Positions 55,609-63,624 of a stretch of 64,000 nucleotides of DNA are shown in pieces. The position numbers and the translations under genes were made by a program. This DNA is from Bacillus sp. M6-12 (GTDB lineage Bacteria > Bacillota > Bacilli > Bacillales > DSM-1321), in NCBI RefSeq assembly GCF_002860285.1, contig NZ_PGVF01000025.1, positions 1-64,000 on the forward strand, read 5' to 3'. Position 1 is the stretch's first letter. Each line of letters opens with the position of its first letter. The notes beneath the pieces are model-generated. The model did not search any database and was not told the origin of the DNA. It was given only the letters and a program-made list of their open reading frames with translations.

Positions 55609-56625
55609 TTATCCGCCAATATAAGACATTTCAATTTTTCCGTCATGCTTAATTTTGCCTTCCGTCCTTTCATCCGAATAACGGTCACGGCGATGGTTCC
55701 AGATTTCTATTATATGGTTTCTGACTGCCTCATCACTGAGGTCTGAACGGACAAGCGATTTTATGTCGTGCCCAGTTCCGTTGAACAAGCAGGTATACAG
55801 ATCACCCTTCGCGGAAAGGCGGGCACGGGTGCAGCTTCCACAGAACGATTCCGATACAGATGTAATAAACCCGACCTCAGTATTTGTGCCAGCATAGCGG
55901 TATCGCTGGGCAACCTCACCAAAATAGTGCTGTTCCATTGGTTCAAGCTTGAATTCCTGCTGCAGGAGCTGAAGAATATCTTTTTTGGTTATAACGTTAT
56001 CCAGCTTCCAGCCATTTGTGCTGCCGACATCCATGAATTCAATATAACGCAGTTGAAGGCCCTCTTCTTTACAGAACTTAGCCATCGGCAGGATTTGGGA
56101 TTCATTAAGCCCCTTTTTGGCCACCATATTGACTTTGACTCCAAGCCCGGCCTCTCTTGCAGCAAAGATTCCTTCAAGTACTGGCTTTGTTCCAACATTT
56201 CGTCCATTGATTTCTTTAAATAATTCATCATCCATGCTGTCCAGGCTCACATTGACCCGATCCAATCCAGCATCTTTAAGTTCTTCTGAATACTTTTTTA
56301 AAAAGATGCCATTGGTCGTCAAACCAATATCTTCGATTCCGTCAATCTTTGATATTTGCGAAACAAGATAAGGCAGGTTCTTGCGCAATAGCGGTTCACC
56401 GCCGGTAAGTCTGATTTTTTTCACACCAAGGCTCGCGAAGATTTTGGCCAGTCTTTCGATTTCTTCATATGATAAGAGCTCTTCTCTCGGGAGGAATTTA
56501 AAACTTTCGTTAAAAATCTCCGCCGGCATGCAATACTGGCATCTGAAATTACAGCGGTCAATAACAGAAATCCGTAAATCCCTAAGCGGCCGATCCAGGG
56601 CATCGGTGACTTTAATTATTTCCAT
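55609..56625 (-). CDS. moaA: GTP 3',8-cyclase MoaA
   Basis: 338-residue radical SAM enzyme that starts molybdenum-cofactor synthesis. The N-terminal cluster is [12 protein letters not shown] near residues 23-34 (CxxxCxxC), the C-terminal substrate-binding cluster is [20 protein letters not shown] near 265-284, and the chain ends with the expected Gly-Gly. The start ATG 56625 follows GGGAGGGAC. In this family of Bacillus a moaA copy (narA) is linked to nitrate reductase, which is not in the window. Confidence 0.95.
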   Translation of the reverse strand: MEIIKVTDALDRPLRDLRISVIDRCNFRCQYCMPAEIFNESFKFLPREELLSYEEIERLAKIFASLGVKKIRLTGGEPLLRKNLPYLVSQISKIDGIEDIGLTTNGIFLKKYSEELKDAGLDRVNVSLDSMDDELFKEINGRNVGTKPVLEGIFAAREAGLGVKVNMVAKKGLNESQILPMAKFCKEEGLQLRYIEFMDVGSTNGWKLDNVITKKDILQLLQQEFKLEPMEQHYFGEVAQRYRYAGTNTEVGFITSVSESFCGSCTRARLSAKGDLYTCLFNGTGHDIKSLVRSDLSDEAVRNHIIEIWNHRRDRYSDERTEGKIKHDGKIEMSYIGG

Positions 56626-57075
56626 ATCTAGTCCCTCCCAAGATGTTGTGAGTGGTTTGTTTTGTATAGTAACGTTCCATTATTGACATTATGAACTTAA
56701 CTCCAAAAGTAAGGACTCAGGGCATTACCCCCAAATGTCTGATGATCAATAATAGATCATTACCCGATATATGCATAGTTCAATACATGAACAACTAAAA
56801 ACTGTCAAAGGATGACTATTTCTGTCTATCGTATATATCTATCTTATCAGAAAGAGCCTGTTTACCGTGTGAAATTTTTTCTCGGTTTTCACTATGTTCA
56901 TAAAGAATACATAATTACCTTCTAATAAGCACACAATCACCATTTGAAATTCCTTATAATAATCACATCAGCTTATTAGAGGCCTTTAGCTATATTCTAA
57001 AAAGGCTACGTTTTTTATCATCCAGTATCTTGGCGTTTCTGAAGAAAATCTTTCTCAGTAAAGAAGGTATCATTT
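56626..57075. other. 450-bp gene-free interval between moaA and the broken fnr paralogue
   Basis: AT-rich. I find no perfect TGTGA-N6-TCACA and no structured RNA. It must hold the moaA promoter, and perhaps more degraded sequence. Confidence 0.4.
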
Positions 57076-57768
57076 ATGCTTTTAAAACCAACTCATTCTA
57101 TTCAGATAAAAGAGCTTTTGAAGTTCTCTGATCGTAGTATCAATACAGATAAGGGATCTTTTTTATTCCGCGAAGGAACAGATGCCAATGAGCTATATGT
57201 AGTCCTCTAGGAAAATGTTCAAATCAGTAAAATAACAGTTGAAGGACAAGAGCTTTCACTTAGAATATGCGGCGAAAATGATATTTGCGGCGAGTTAACC
57301 TTATTTACCGAAAACCCAAGATATCAATTGAGCGGGAAGGTTATTGAAGAAGGAGAAGTGGCTATCGTCAGCCGGGATGTATTAGAGAAGGAACTATTTA
57401 CAAATCCCTCACTTGCTTTTGAATTCATGAAGTGGATGAGCGACCGTTTTCGCAAAACACAAACAAAGTTCCGTGATCTAGTATTAAATGGCAAAAAAGG
57501 GGCACTTTACTCATCTTTAATTCGAATGACTAACAGCTACGGCATCCAAATTCCGGAGGGTGTCTTAATTGATATTCCTCTAACCAATCAGGAACTCGCC
57601 AACTTTTGTGCCACATCTAGGGAAAGCATTAACAGGATGCTTAACAATCTGAAAAGTGATAAAACTCTCTCATTTAAAAGAGGAAAAATCACTATCCATA
57701 ATTTGCAGGCATTAAAAGATGAAATCGGCTGCGAGAATTGCTCATTAGTATATTGCAGTATTGAATAA
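57076..57768 (+). pseudogene. Second Fnr-type regulator, interrupted by an in-frame TAG
   Basis: From ATG 57076 the frame reads through 230 codons except for TAG at 57208-57210 (codon 45), where the intact fnr has the S of LSGK. After the stop all features remain: VQISKITVEGQELSLRICGE, EFMKWMSDRFRKTQTKFRDL, the HTH TNQELANFCATSRESINRML and the C-x2-C-x4-C cluster (GCENCSLVYCSIE). It is about two-thirds identical to Fnr at 54453. A single nonsense base change in an otherwise undecayed gene means recent inactivation, or a sequencing error. Restart at a TTG (57328) would drop the first third. Confidence 0.88.
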
Positions 57769-57835
57769 AAGAATAGCAATTGCAGCATAACTTTATTCGT
57801 ATGATTAATATATTATTTTACTGCTCCATATATGA

Positions 57836-57873
57836 TAAACCTTGTTATCATCGCCTGATGACAGGTTTTTTTG
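57836..57873 (+). terminator. Terminator after the broken fnr paralogue
   Basis: AACCT and ATCA arms pair with TGAT and AGGTT with small bulges, followed by TTTTTTTGC. Confidence 0.8.
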
Positions 57874-57930
57874 CTGATAACTATTGCACGAAGTATATGC
57901 TTTGCCCTACATAACACTGATCGGCTTTAG

Positions 57931-58380
57931 TTACATCGTTTTTTGTTCAGATGCCTTTTTCCTTAATGTTTTGGGAATGTACACACAAAATGGCTCACTT
58001 TCAAGATAATCGCCTGTTACAGCGTATGCCCTGGATCTTGAGCCGCCGCAGACAAACCGATATTCACATTGTCCGCATTTTCCTTGTATTTATCAGGGTT
58101 CCTTAAGTTTTTAAAAATTGGGGAATCCCTATAAATTTTCTGGAGTGATGTTTCCTTTAAATTTCCTTCCTTTATAGGGAGCAGGCCGCCTGTAAAAACA
58201 AGCATTGGGCTATTCATATCCTGTATATCATTTATTAGTTTCTTTCCTTCTTCAAATGTCAGTTCAAACGGGCTGTGCCTGGTTTGCGCCTCTGCAAGGC
58301 AATGAAGGCACTTTAGCTGGCAGGCTCTTGTTATCCCATATCACAATAAATGGATCTCGATTAAAATCACGTTCAAACAT
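57931..58380 (-). pseudogene. Gutted radical SAM/SPASM gene (anaerobic metabolism relic)
   Basis: From ATG 58380 (ribosome site AATGGAG) the protein begins MFERDFNRDPFIVIWD, then shifts frame near 58330 into TRACQLKCLHCLAEAQTRH (radical SAM CxxxCxxC). After MNSPMLVFTGG the middle is missing and the sequence jumps to LLPIKEGNLKETSLQKIYRD near the C-terminus. A second frameshift near 58090 leads into [20 protein letters not shown] and [10 protein letters not shown] (SPASM cysteines), closing at TAA 57931. At least three lesions, so it cannot make an enzyme. The layout resembles TIGR04053-type radical SAM/SPASM proteins found with anaerobic or haem d1-type genes. Confidence 0.85.
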
Positions 58381-58420
58381 GAAACCACTCCATTCAGTTT
58401 ATCCCGCTTATCCACCTCCT

Positions 58421-58463
58421 ATTATAAACAGGCCAAAAAGAAGGAAATGTGAATTACATCACA
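58421..58463 (-). promoter_or_regulatory. Fnr-dependent promoter of the radical SAM relic
   Basis: TGTGAATTACATCACA at 58448-58463 is a perfect TGTGA-N6-TCACA. A perfect minus-strand TATAAT (complement 58421-58426) puts the expected start near 58414, so the box centres at about -41.5, the classical Fnr activation position. Confidence 0.85.
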
Positions 58464-58549
58464 CATATTGTAAATTATTGTCTGAATTGTGGAAGGATGC
58501 CAGAGACAGCATTTATTTAACATCAGCTTCAAAAATTTTAATACCCTAA

Positions 58550-58583
58550 AAAAGAGGGTGCCCGCGCTTTGGGACACCCTCTT
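58550..58583 (-). terminator. Terminator of yitW
   Basis: AAGAGGGTG pairs with CACCCTCTT around a GC-rich loop, followed by TTTTTTAGG on the minus strand. Confidence 0.85.
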
Positions 58584-58626
58584 GACCTCATTTTATCGTT
58601 AATACTTTATGCTTCCCCCGGATTTT

Positions 58627-58935
58627 CTATCTGATTCCTAAAGCAATTTTAGCGTACCGTGACATCTTATCCTTTGTCCATGGCGGATTCCAGACGATAT
58701 CAACCTCTGTTTCCTTTACTTCAGGTATATCCTCAAGAACTGTTTTCACTTGATCCACAATCGTGCCTGCAAGCGGGCAGCCCATCGCGGTCAAGGTCAT
58801 TTTAACAGTGGTAAGACCCTGTTCGTCCATATCAACATCATAGACAAGACCAAGATTCACGATATCAATCCCAAGTTCAGGGTCGATTACTTGCTCTAGA
58901 GCACCCATTATATTGTCCTTTAAATCCTGATCCAT
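58627..58935 (-). CDS. yitW: MIP18 family iron-sulfur assembly protein (YitW)
   Basis: 102 residues from ATG 58935, behind AAAGGAGTGAGG. DUF59 domain: DPELGIDIVNLGLVYDV near 18-34, TMTAMGCPLAGTIVDQV near 50-66 with the conserved Cys, and VDIVWNPPWTKDKMS near 80. Relatives (SufT, Mip18) help Fe-S cluster maturation. Position and size as B. subtilis yitW. It precedes a set of genes for or relics of iron-sulfur proteins, though that may be chance. Confidence 0.93.
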   Translation of the reverse strand: MDQDLKDNIMGALEQVIDPELGIDIVNLGLVYDVDMDEQGLTTVKMTLTAMGCPLAGTIVDQVKTVLEDIPEVKETEVDIVWNPPWTKDKMSRYAKIALGIR

Positions 58936-58983
58936 CAACCTCACTCCTTTTATTTCTTATAGTAACAGACAAATGTAAACTGG

Positions 58984-59772
58984 TTAAGTGTTTTGCACAT
59001 TCGGAGACATATGCTTGCCAAACCATTCTGCAGTCTGAAGAACACCTTCCCTGCTCACTTTGTGTCCAGCCCTTTTATCACTTATAAATGAAAGTTTATC
59101 TTTAGATTGCTCATAAACAGGCAGCAATGATTCATATAATTCAAAAGCATGCTGAATCGGTACAACATTGTCGTTTTCACCATGCCAGAACATGATTGGC
59201 CTGCCTGCAATTTTTTCCGGCTGCAGGCTGAGATCGTACTCTCCTAATTGGCTCAGCTGCCTCTGGATTTCTTCTTCCGTTAACGTAAATCCGTACCGCA
59301 TCTTTGCGAATTCTTCAATCTGCAATTTGGCTAGCTTTACATAAGCCGGGTTTCCCATTAAGCTGACTGCCGCTGTAACCCAGTCATACACAGCTAATGC
59401 CCCAAGCGTCACGATACCGCCCATCGAGGTTCCTGCCACCCCTATTTTGCCTTTTTCAATCATACCTCGATCTTCGAATACCTGTTTAATCCAGCCAAGT
59501 TCCTGAATGGTTCTGATTACTACTTCCCAAAATGACATCGCTAGCTTGGACTCATTAATACCCTGATCTCTTTCACCATGCAAATAAGCATCAGGAAGGA
59601 TGACGCGAAAGCCTTTTTCCGCCAGTAGATATGCATAATGAAGATTATGTTCCTTGGCACTGGTAAAGCCATGGAAAAAGATGATGAGCGGCAATTGTTC
59701 ATTCCAAATATCTTGTTTTGCTATATGCAAAGCGGGAATAGTATCTATAAACTCTTTGTTAACACAAATCAC
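58984..59772 (-). CDS. yitV: YitV-like esterase (alpha/beta-hydrolase)
   Basis: 262 residues, GTG start at 59772 behind AGGGG. Alpha/beta-hydrolase with FFHGFTSAKEHNLHYAYLLA near 33-52, nucleophile in IGVAGTSMGGIVTLGAL near 110 (GTSMGG), an Asp in MFWHGENDNVVP near 190 and the late His in RAGHKVSREG near 240. Resembles dienelactone-hydrolase-type prolyl oligopeptidase-like esterases. Substrate unknown. Lies 49 bp upstream of yitW. Confidence 0.87.
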   Translation of the reverse strand: MICVNKEFIDTIPALHIAKQDIWNEQLPLIIFFHGFTSAKEHNLHYAYLLAEKGFRVILPDAYLHGERDQGINESKLAMSFWEVVIRTIQELGWIKQVFEDRGMIEKGKIGVAGTSMGGIVTLGALAVYDWVTAAVSLMGNPAYVKLAKLQIEEFAKMRYGFTLTEEEIQRQLSQLGEYDLSLQPEKIAGRPIMFWHGENDNVVPIQHAFELYESLLPVYEQSKDKLSFISDKRAGHKVSREGVLQTAEWFGKHMSPNVQNT

Positions 59773-59930
59773 ATTTATCCCCTGCCTTATTCACAAATCG
59801 TATTTTCGTTATTTTTACTATACCTTAATATAGAATTAATGAAAAAGATTTAACTTTAGCTTAAAATTATTTTTACAGTTTAAGGTTAAAATTATATAAA
59901 AAAATAATGTGTAAACAGAGGAGACTTTTA

Positions 59931-60749
59931 ATGAGAGATAAGCATCTAATCGTTTTGGATCTGGACGGTACACTTTTAACCGATACTAAAAAAATTTCTG
60001 AACGCTCAAAAAAAGTTCTGAATACCCTGCGAAACGACGGCCATGAAGTGATGATCGCCACAGGCCGGCCATACAGGTCAAGCAGCATTTATTACCGTGA
60101 GCTTGGGCTGACATCCCCGATTGTAAACTTTAATGGCGCTTTCGTTCACCATCCTCTTGACAACGGGTGGGGCATTCACCACTCCCCGCTTGATATCAGA
60201 GTTGCTAAAGATATCGTAGAGGCATGTGATAATTTCCAATATCATAATATTATCGCGGAAGTTCAGGATGATGTGTATTTCCACTATCATGATGAAAAGC
60301 TGATTGAAATATTCAAGATGGGAAATCCGCTTGTCACTACAGGTGATTTGCGTAATTTTCTTGAAGTCAGCCCTACCGCTATGCTGATTCACACGGATGA
60401 AGAGCATGTTTCTGAAATTCGGAAGCATCTTTCCGATGTGCATGCTGAGTTAATAGATCACCGCCGATGGGCCGATCCATGGCACGTAATCGAAATTGTA
60501 AAAGCCGGATTAAATAAAGCCGTGGGCATCGACAGGGCCGCAAAGCATTTTGGCATCCCGCAGAGCAGGATCATTGCATTCGGGGACGAGGATAATGATC
60601 TGGAAATGCTTGATTATGCCGGCACAGGTGTCGCAATGGGCAATGCGATTGAACAGCTAAAAAGTGTTGCTAATACAACGACATTGTCCAATGAAGAGGA
60701 TGGCATTGCCATATTCCTTGAGGAAAAATTCAATATTAAGATCGCTTAA
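59931..60749 (+). CDS. yitU: HAD-superfamily hydrolase, Cof type (YitU)
   Basis: 272 residues from ATG 59931, behind CAGAGGAGAC. HAD motif I DLDGTLLTD near 8-16, motif II ATGRPYRS near 42, a type IIB cap with two-domain insertion, and motif IV GDEDNDLEML near 215. Such enzymes dephosphorylate sugar phosphates or flavin precursors; B. subtilis YitU has FMN-pathway phosphatase activity. Monocistronic. Confidence 0.93.
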   Translation: MRDKHLIVLDLDGTLLTDTKKISERSKKVLNTLRNDGHEVMIATGRPYRSSSIYYRELGLTSPIVNFNGAFVHHPLDNGWGIHHSPLDIRVAKDIVEACDNFQYHNIIAEVQDDVYFHYHDEKLIEIFKMGNPLVTTGDLRNFLEVSPTAMLIHTDEEHVSEIRKHLSDVHAELIDHRRWADPWHVIEIVKAGLNKAVGIDRAAKHFGIPQSRIIAFGDEDNDLEMLDYAGTGVAMGNAIEQLKSVANTTTLSNEEDGIAIFLEEKFNIKIA

Positions 60750-60855
60750 AGACTTTTGTGAATTTTTACCTTTATGAAAAGGAAAAACGAAGCCAAAATA
60801 GTATAGAGGGATGCACCTCAGTCTCTTAATTTTCTCAGAATGCGGGGGATTAACC

Positions 60856-61008
60856 ATGGGAAAAAGCAATAAATCAAAGCGTTTTGTACAGCAGGGCAAA
60901 GACACTGTAGCAAAGCATGATGAACGATTCCCATTCCATACAACGTACGCTGAGGCAGAGGCCAAAAAAATGCAATCTGCAGAAAACTCGAGTTTAGGCG
61001 GATTTTAA
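60856..61008 (+). CDS. Small hydrophilic protein of unknown function
   Basis: 50 residues from ATG 60856, behind GCGGGGGATTAACC. MGKSNKSKRFVQQGKDTVAK, then FHTTYAEAEAKKMQSAENSS, ending LGGF. Basic, no Cys or hydrophobic segment; the size and style resemble small spore-associated proteins, but I cannot name the family. A terminator follows. Confidence 0.6.
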   Translation: MGKSNKSKRFVQQGKDTVAKHDERFPFHTTYAEAEAKKMQSAENSSLGGF

Positions 61009-61036
61009 CAGTTCTTAATCAACACCTTGTGGAAAT

Positions 61037-61060
61037 GGGGAATATGCAGTTCCCCTTTTT
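61037..61060 (+). terminator. Terminator of the small gene
   Basis: GGGGAA/TTCCCC stem with a 7-nt loop and a TTTTT tail. Confidence 0.75.
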
Positions 61061-61114
61061 CCCGGAACTCGCCATTGGCTAACTTAAATCATTGGCGAGT
61101 TTGCTTACTTTTCA

Positions 61115-61164
61115 GGAAAAACCAAGAGGCCGACCACAAAAAACGGTCAGCCTCTTGGTTTTTC
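61115..61164. terminator. Strong bidirectional hairpin
   Basis: AAAAACCAAGAGGC and GACC arms pair with GGTC and GCCTCTTGGTTTTT. A third stem (ACTCGCCA/TGGCGAGT) lies at 61068-61101. Confidence 0.8.
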
Positions 61165-61257
61165 TTTAGGCGGCCACAGAAGAAGGTTGTAACACGGTTA
61201 AGTCACAATACTAGCGATGTTATCCATTCTACAATTTGTCAGTGCGCTGCGCTTTTC

Positions 61258-61512
61258 TTAATTGCTATATGTCCTTGATTTTCCGCCCTTTTTCCCAATT
61301 TCCTGATAAAACTCCCGGTCATGGTTCTCAGAGGTAGCCTCGCCACCCTTTTTGCCAATTTCCTGGTAAAAATCCTTATCGTGATTCTTAGCGGTAGCTT
61401 TGCCGCCCTTTCGCCCTATTTCCTGGTAGAATTCTCGATCGTGTTTTTTCGATGTAGCCTTACCTCCTCTTCTTCCAGCTTCTTGCCTAGACATTTTATT
61501 TTGTTCAGCCAT
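61258..61512 (-). CDS. KGG-repeat general stress protein (GsiB-like)
   Basis: 84 residues made of four GGxAxxxxHDxxFYQEIGxKGG repeats of about 20 residues after MAEQNKMSRQEAGRRGGKAT. The repeats are Gly/Lys rich, hydrophilic and typical of GsiB/con-10 stress proteins linked to water or heat stress. The start ATG 61512 lies behind GAAGGAGGATA. A SigmaB-like promoter is found upstream, as expected for a general stress gene. Confidence 0.9.
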   Translation of the reverse strand: MAEQNKMSRQEAGRRGGKATSKKHDREFYQEIGRKGGKATAKNHDKDFYQEIGKKGGEATSENHDREFYQEIGKKGGKSRTYSN

Positions 61513-61554
61513 ATTATCCTCCTTCAGTCAGTTTAAGGTATACAGCCTTTTAAA

Positions 61555-61579
61555 TTACCAATTTAGCTAGTAGTTAAAC
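61555..61579 (-). promoter_or_regulatory. SigmaB-like promoter of the KGG-repeat gene
   Basis: Minus-strand GTTTAA (61574-61579), 13-bp spacer and TGGTAA (61555-61560), close to the SigmaB consensus GTTTAA-N12-15-GGGTAT (the -10 matches at 4 of 6). Confidence 0.5.
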
Positions 61580-61661
61580 AAAAATGTGGAAATTTTGGAG
61601 ATAAAAATTTCCCGATGGCCTTTTACAGGTTTTTGTTTAAGGTATATATTAATTCTTGCTT

Positions 61662-62507
61662 TCAATTATCTCTTCTAAAAAACCCGAAAACGGCAGTTGT
61701 TTCAATCACATTTGTAAACGCCTTCGGGTCTACATCCTTTATGATCCTTTCTAGGTCATATAATTCGTATCTTGTAATGACAATCATCATCATATCCCTT
61801 GTTTCATTGGAATAACCGCCTTTTGCCGTAATCCTAGTTATTCCTCTAACCAGCCTTGAATGGATGGCTTTTTTCATTTCTTCGCCTTTACTGGTAATAA
61901 TCATCGCCGTAAGCTTTTCGTGACGTGTATGGATGGCATCTACAACCCGGGTTGAAACATATAAAGTAACCAGAGTGTAAAGAGCTTTTTCCCATCCAAA
62001 AACAAAGCCAGCCGTCAGAATGATTACAGAGTTAAGCAAAAAGAAATACGTTCCTATCGGACGGTCTTTCATTCGGGACAATAACATGGCAATTATGTCC
62101 ATCCCGCCTGTTGACGCTCCATATTTTAATGTCATGCCCACTCCGATTGCTCCAATAACGCCGCCAAAAACACTGTTTAACAGGATATCAGGAGACACAC
62201 GGGTGACTGGTATTATTTCAAGAAATACCGATGACAGCAGTACGCTTAAAAAACTATAAAACGTAAATGATTTCCCTACCTTCAGCCAGGCGATTATCGT
62301 GACCGGCACATTTAAAATTAGCAATAAAATACCAGTTGATATCGAAAAAGGAGCATAAGATTCCATAATCCTTGAAATTAGCTGGGCAGTTCCGGTAAAT
62401 CCGCTTGCATATACGTTTGCAGGGATTAAGAACAGATTAATAGAAATAGCATTCAAGAATGCTCCTAGTATCACAATTGTAACTTTTTTGGCTTCAGCCA
62501 AATACAT
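61662..62507 (-). CDS. yitT: YitT family membrane protein (DUF161/DUF2179)
   Basis: 281 residues: five or six membrane helices in the first 170 residues (MYLAEAKKVTIVILGAFLNA, ILLLILNVPVTIIAWL, GASTGGMDIIAMLLSRM), then a cytoplasmic DUF2179 domain with AMIITSKGEEMKKAIHSRL and MMMIVITRYELYDLERIIKD. Transport or sensor role unknown. The start ATG 62507 lies behind AGGGGGGAAATAAA. Divergent from yitS, as in B. subtilis. Confidence 0.93.
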   Translation of the reverse strand: MYLAEAKKVTIVILGAFLNAISINLFLIPANVYASGFTGTAQLISRIMESYAPFSISTGILLLILNVPVTIIAWLKVGKSFTFYSFLSVLLSSVFLEIIPVTRVSPDILLNSVFGGVIGAIGVGMTLKYGASTGGMDIIAMLLSRMKDRPIGTYFFLLNSVIILTAGFVFGWEKALYTLVTLYVSTRVVDAIHTRHEKLTAMIITSKGEEMKKAIHSRLVRGITRITAKGGYSNETRDMMMIVITRYELYDLERIIKDVDPKAFTNVIETTAVFGFFRRDN

Positions 62508-62661
62508 TTTATTTCCCCCTCTTTCCTTAAAACTCTGTTTTAGTATTTAAATACCCTATAACTTCTATACTAGACATGATTTATATGTAATTTTCCTCTC
62601 AACATGCTACACTATGGAGTAAGCAATTTATATCTTATAAAATCTTAAAGCGGGTGGATAT

Positions 62662-63475
62662 ATGAATGTACATATAATTGCCGACAGTGCCAGTGATTTG
62701 CCATTATCTTTTTATGAACAGAATAATGTGGCCTTTCTGCCATTGCAGGTGCTTCTGGACGACAAGCAGTACGAAGATTTGCGTACCATTAACCCAAATG
62801 AAGTTTATCATTCGATGCGAGCCGGAAAGGTGCCAAAGACGTCGCAGGTCTCACCTGAAACGATGCAGCAAGTGTTCACTGAGGTTGCCCAATCCGGAAA
62901 AAGCGGCATTTATATCGCGTTTTCCTCAGAGCTTTCAGGGACTTATCAGACTGCCGTAATGATTCGTAACCAGGTTAAAGAGGAATACCCTAAGCTTGAC
63001 CTTGATGTGGTTGACTCAAAATGTGCTTCGCTAGGATATGGTCTGGTCGTCATGAATGCTGCAAGAATGGCTGCTGATGGAGCATCTGTTCACGGTCGAT
63101 GAACTTGAATATCTCGCCAGAGGCGGCAGAATTTCCAAAGCATCTGCCTTTATCGGCGGATTACTCAACATTAAGCCGCTGCTGCATGTAGAAGAAGGTA
63201 AGCTCATTCCTCTCGAAAAAATCCGTGGCAAAAAGAAGCTTCTTAAAAGAGTGCTGGAAATAATGCATGAACGGGGAGTAATGCTGGAGCTGCAGCAGCT
63301 TGCCATTAGTCATGCCGCTGATGAAGCAACCGCATTGGAATGGAAACAGGCCATTCAGGAGGAATTCGGCGTAAAGGAAATTTTTATCAATGAAATTGGT
63401 TCGGCTATCGGTGCACATGTGGGGCCGGGAACTCTTGCCCTTTTCTTCCTTAACAAAATTCCTCCTCAAGAATAG
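62662..63475 (+). pseudogene. DegV family fatty-acid-binding protein (YitS), internal deletion and frameshift
   Basis: The first frame (ATG 62662, AAAGCGGGTGGATAT site) gives the DegV N-terminal lobe: [52 protein letters not shown]. After ARMAADG it shifts near 63080 and stops at 63102. The second lobe follows in another frame: [50 protein letters not shown] to 63475. About 16-18 residues normally lie between AARMA and MEHLF, so a short non-triplet deletion (roughly 50 bp, across a GATGGA-like repeat) removed them. The normal length is near 280. Probably non-functional. Confidence 0.85.
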
Positions 63476-63486
63476 AAACAAGCTTT

Positions 63487-63515
63487 TAGGAGCTGTCCTC
63501 AGGATGGCTTCTTTT
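63487..63515 (+). terminator. Likely terminator after yitS
   Basis: AGGAGC-TGTCC/GGAT-GCTTCT imperfect stem followed by TTTT. Confidence 0.5.
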
Positions 63516-63563
63516 CCTATGAAAACCTGCATTCAGCACGAATTTACGGTATAGGCTGCCCGG

Positions 63564-63592
63564 TTGTTATCAACATTTGTTTTGACTATAAT
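63564..63592 (+). promoter_or_regulatory. SigmaA promoter of the yajQ homologue
   Basis: TTGTTA at 63564-63569, 17-bp spacer and a perfect TATAAT at 63587-63592, about 30 bp upstream of the start codon. Confidence 0.7.
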
Positions 63593-63624
63593 GGAAGAAA
63601 ATACACGGAATTTGGAGGTAACGA

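Noticed and set aside
57328-57768. A separate 146-residue Crp-like gene
   Set aside because: It is the remainder of the Fnr paralogue after the TAG; the TTG start has no ribosome site and cuts through the sensor domain.
63056-63475. A separate 139-residue gene after yitS
   Set aside because: It is the second lobe of the DegV protein, out of frame by deletion, not an independent gene.
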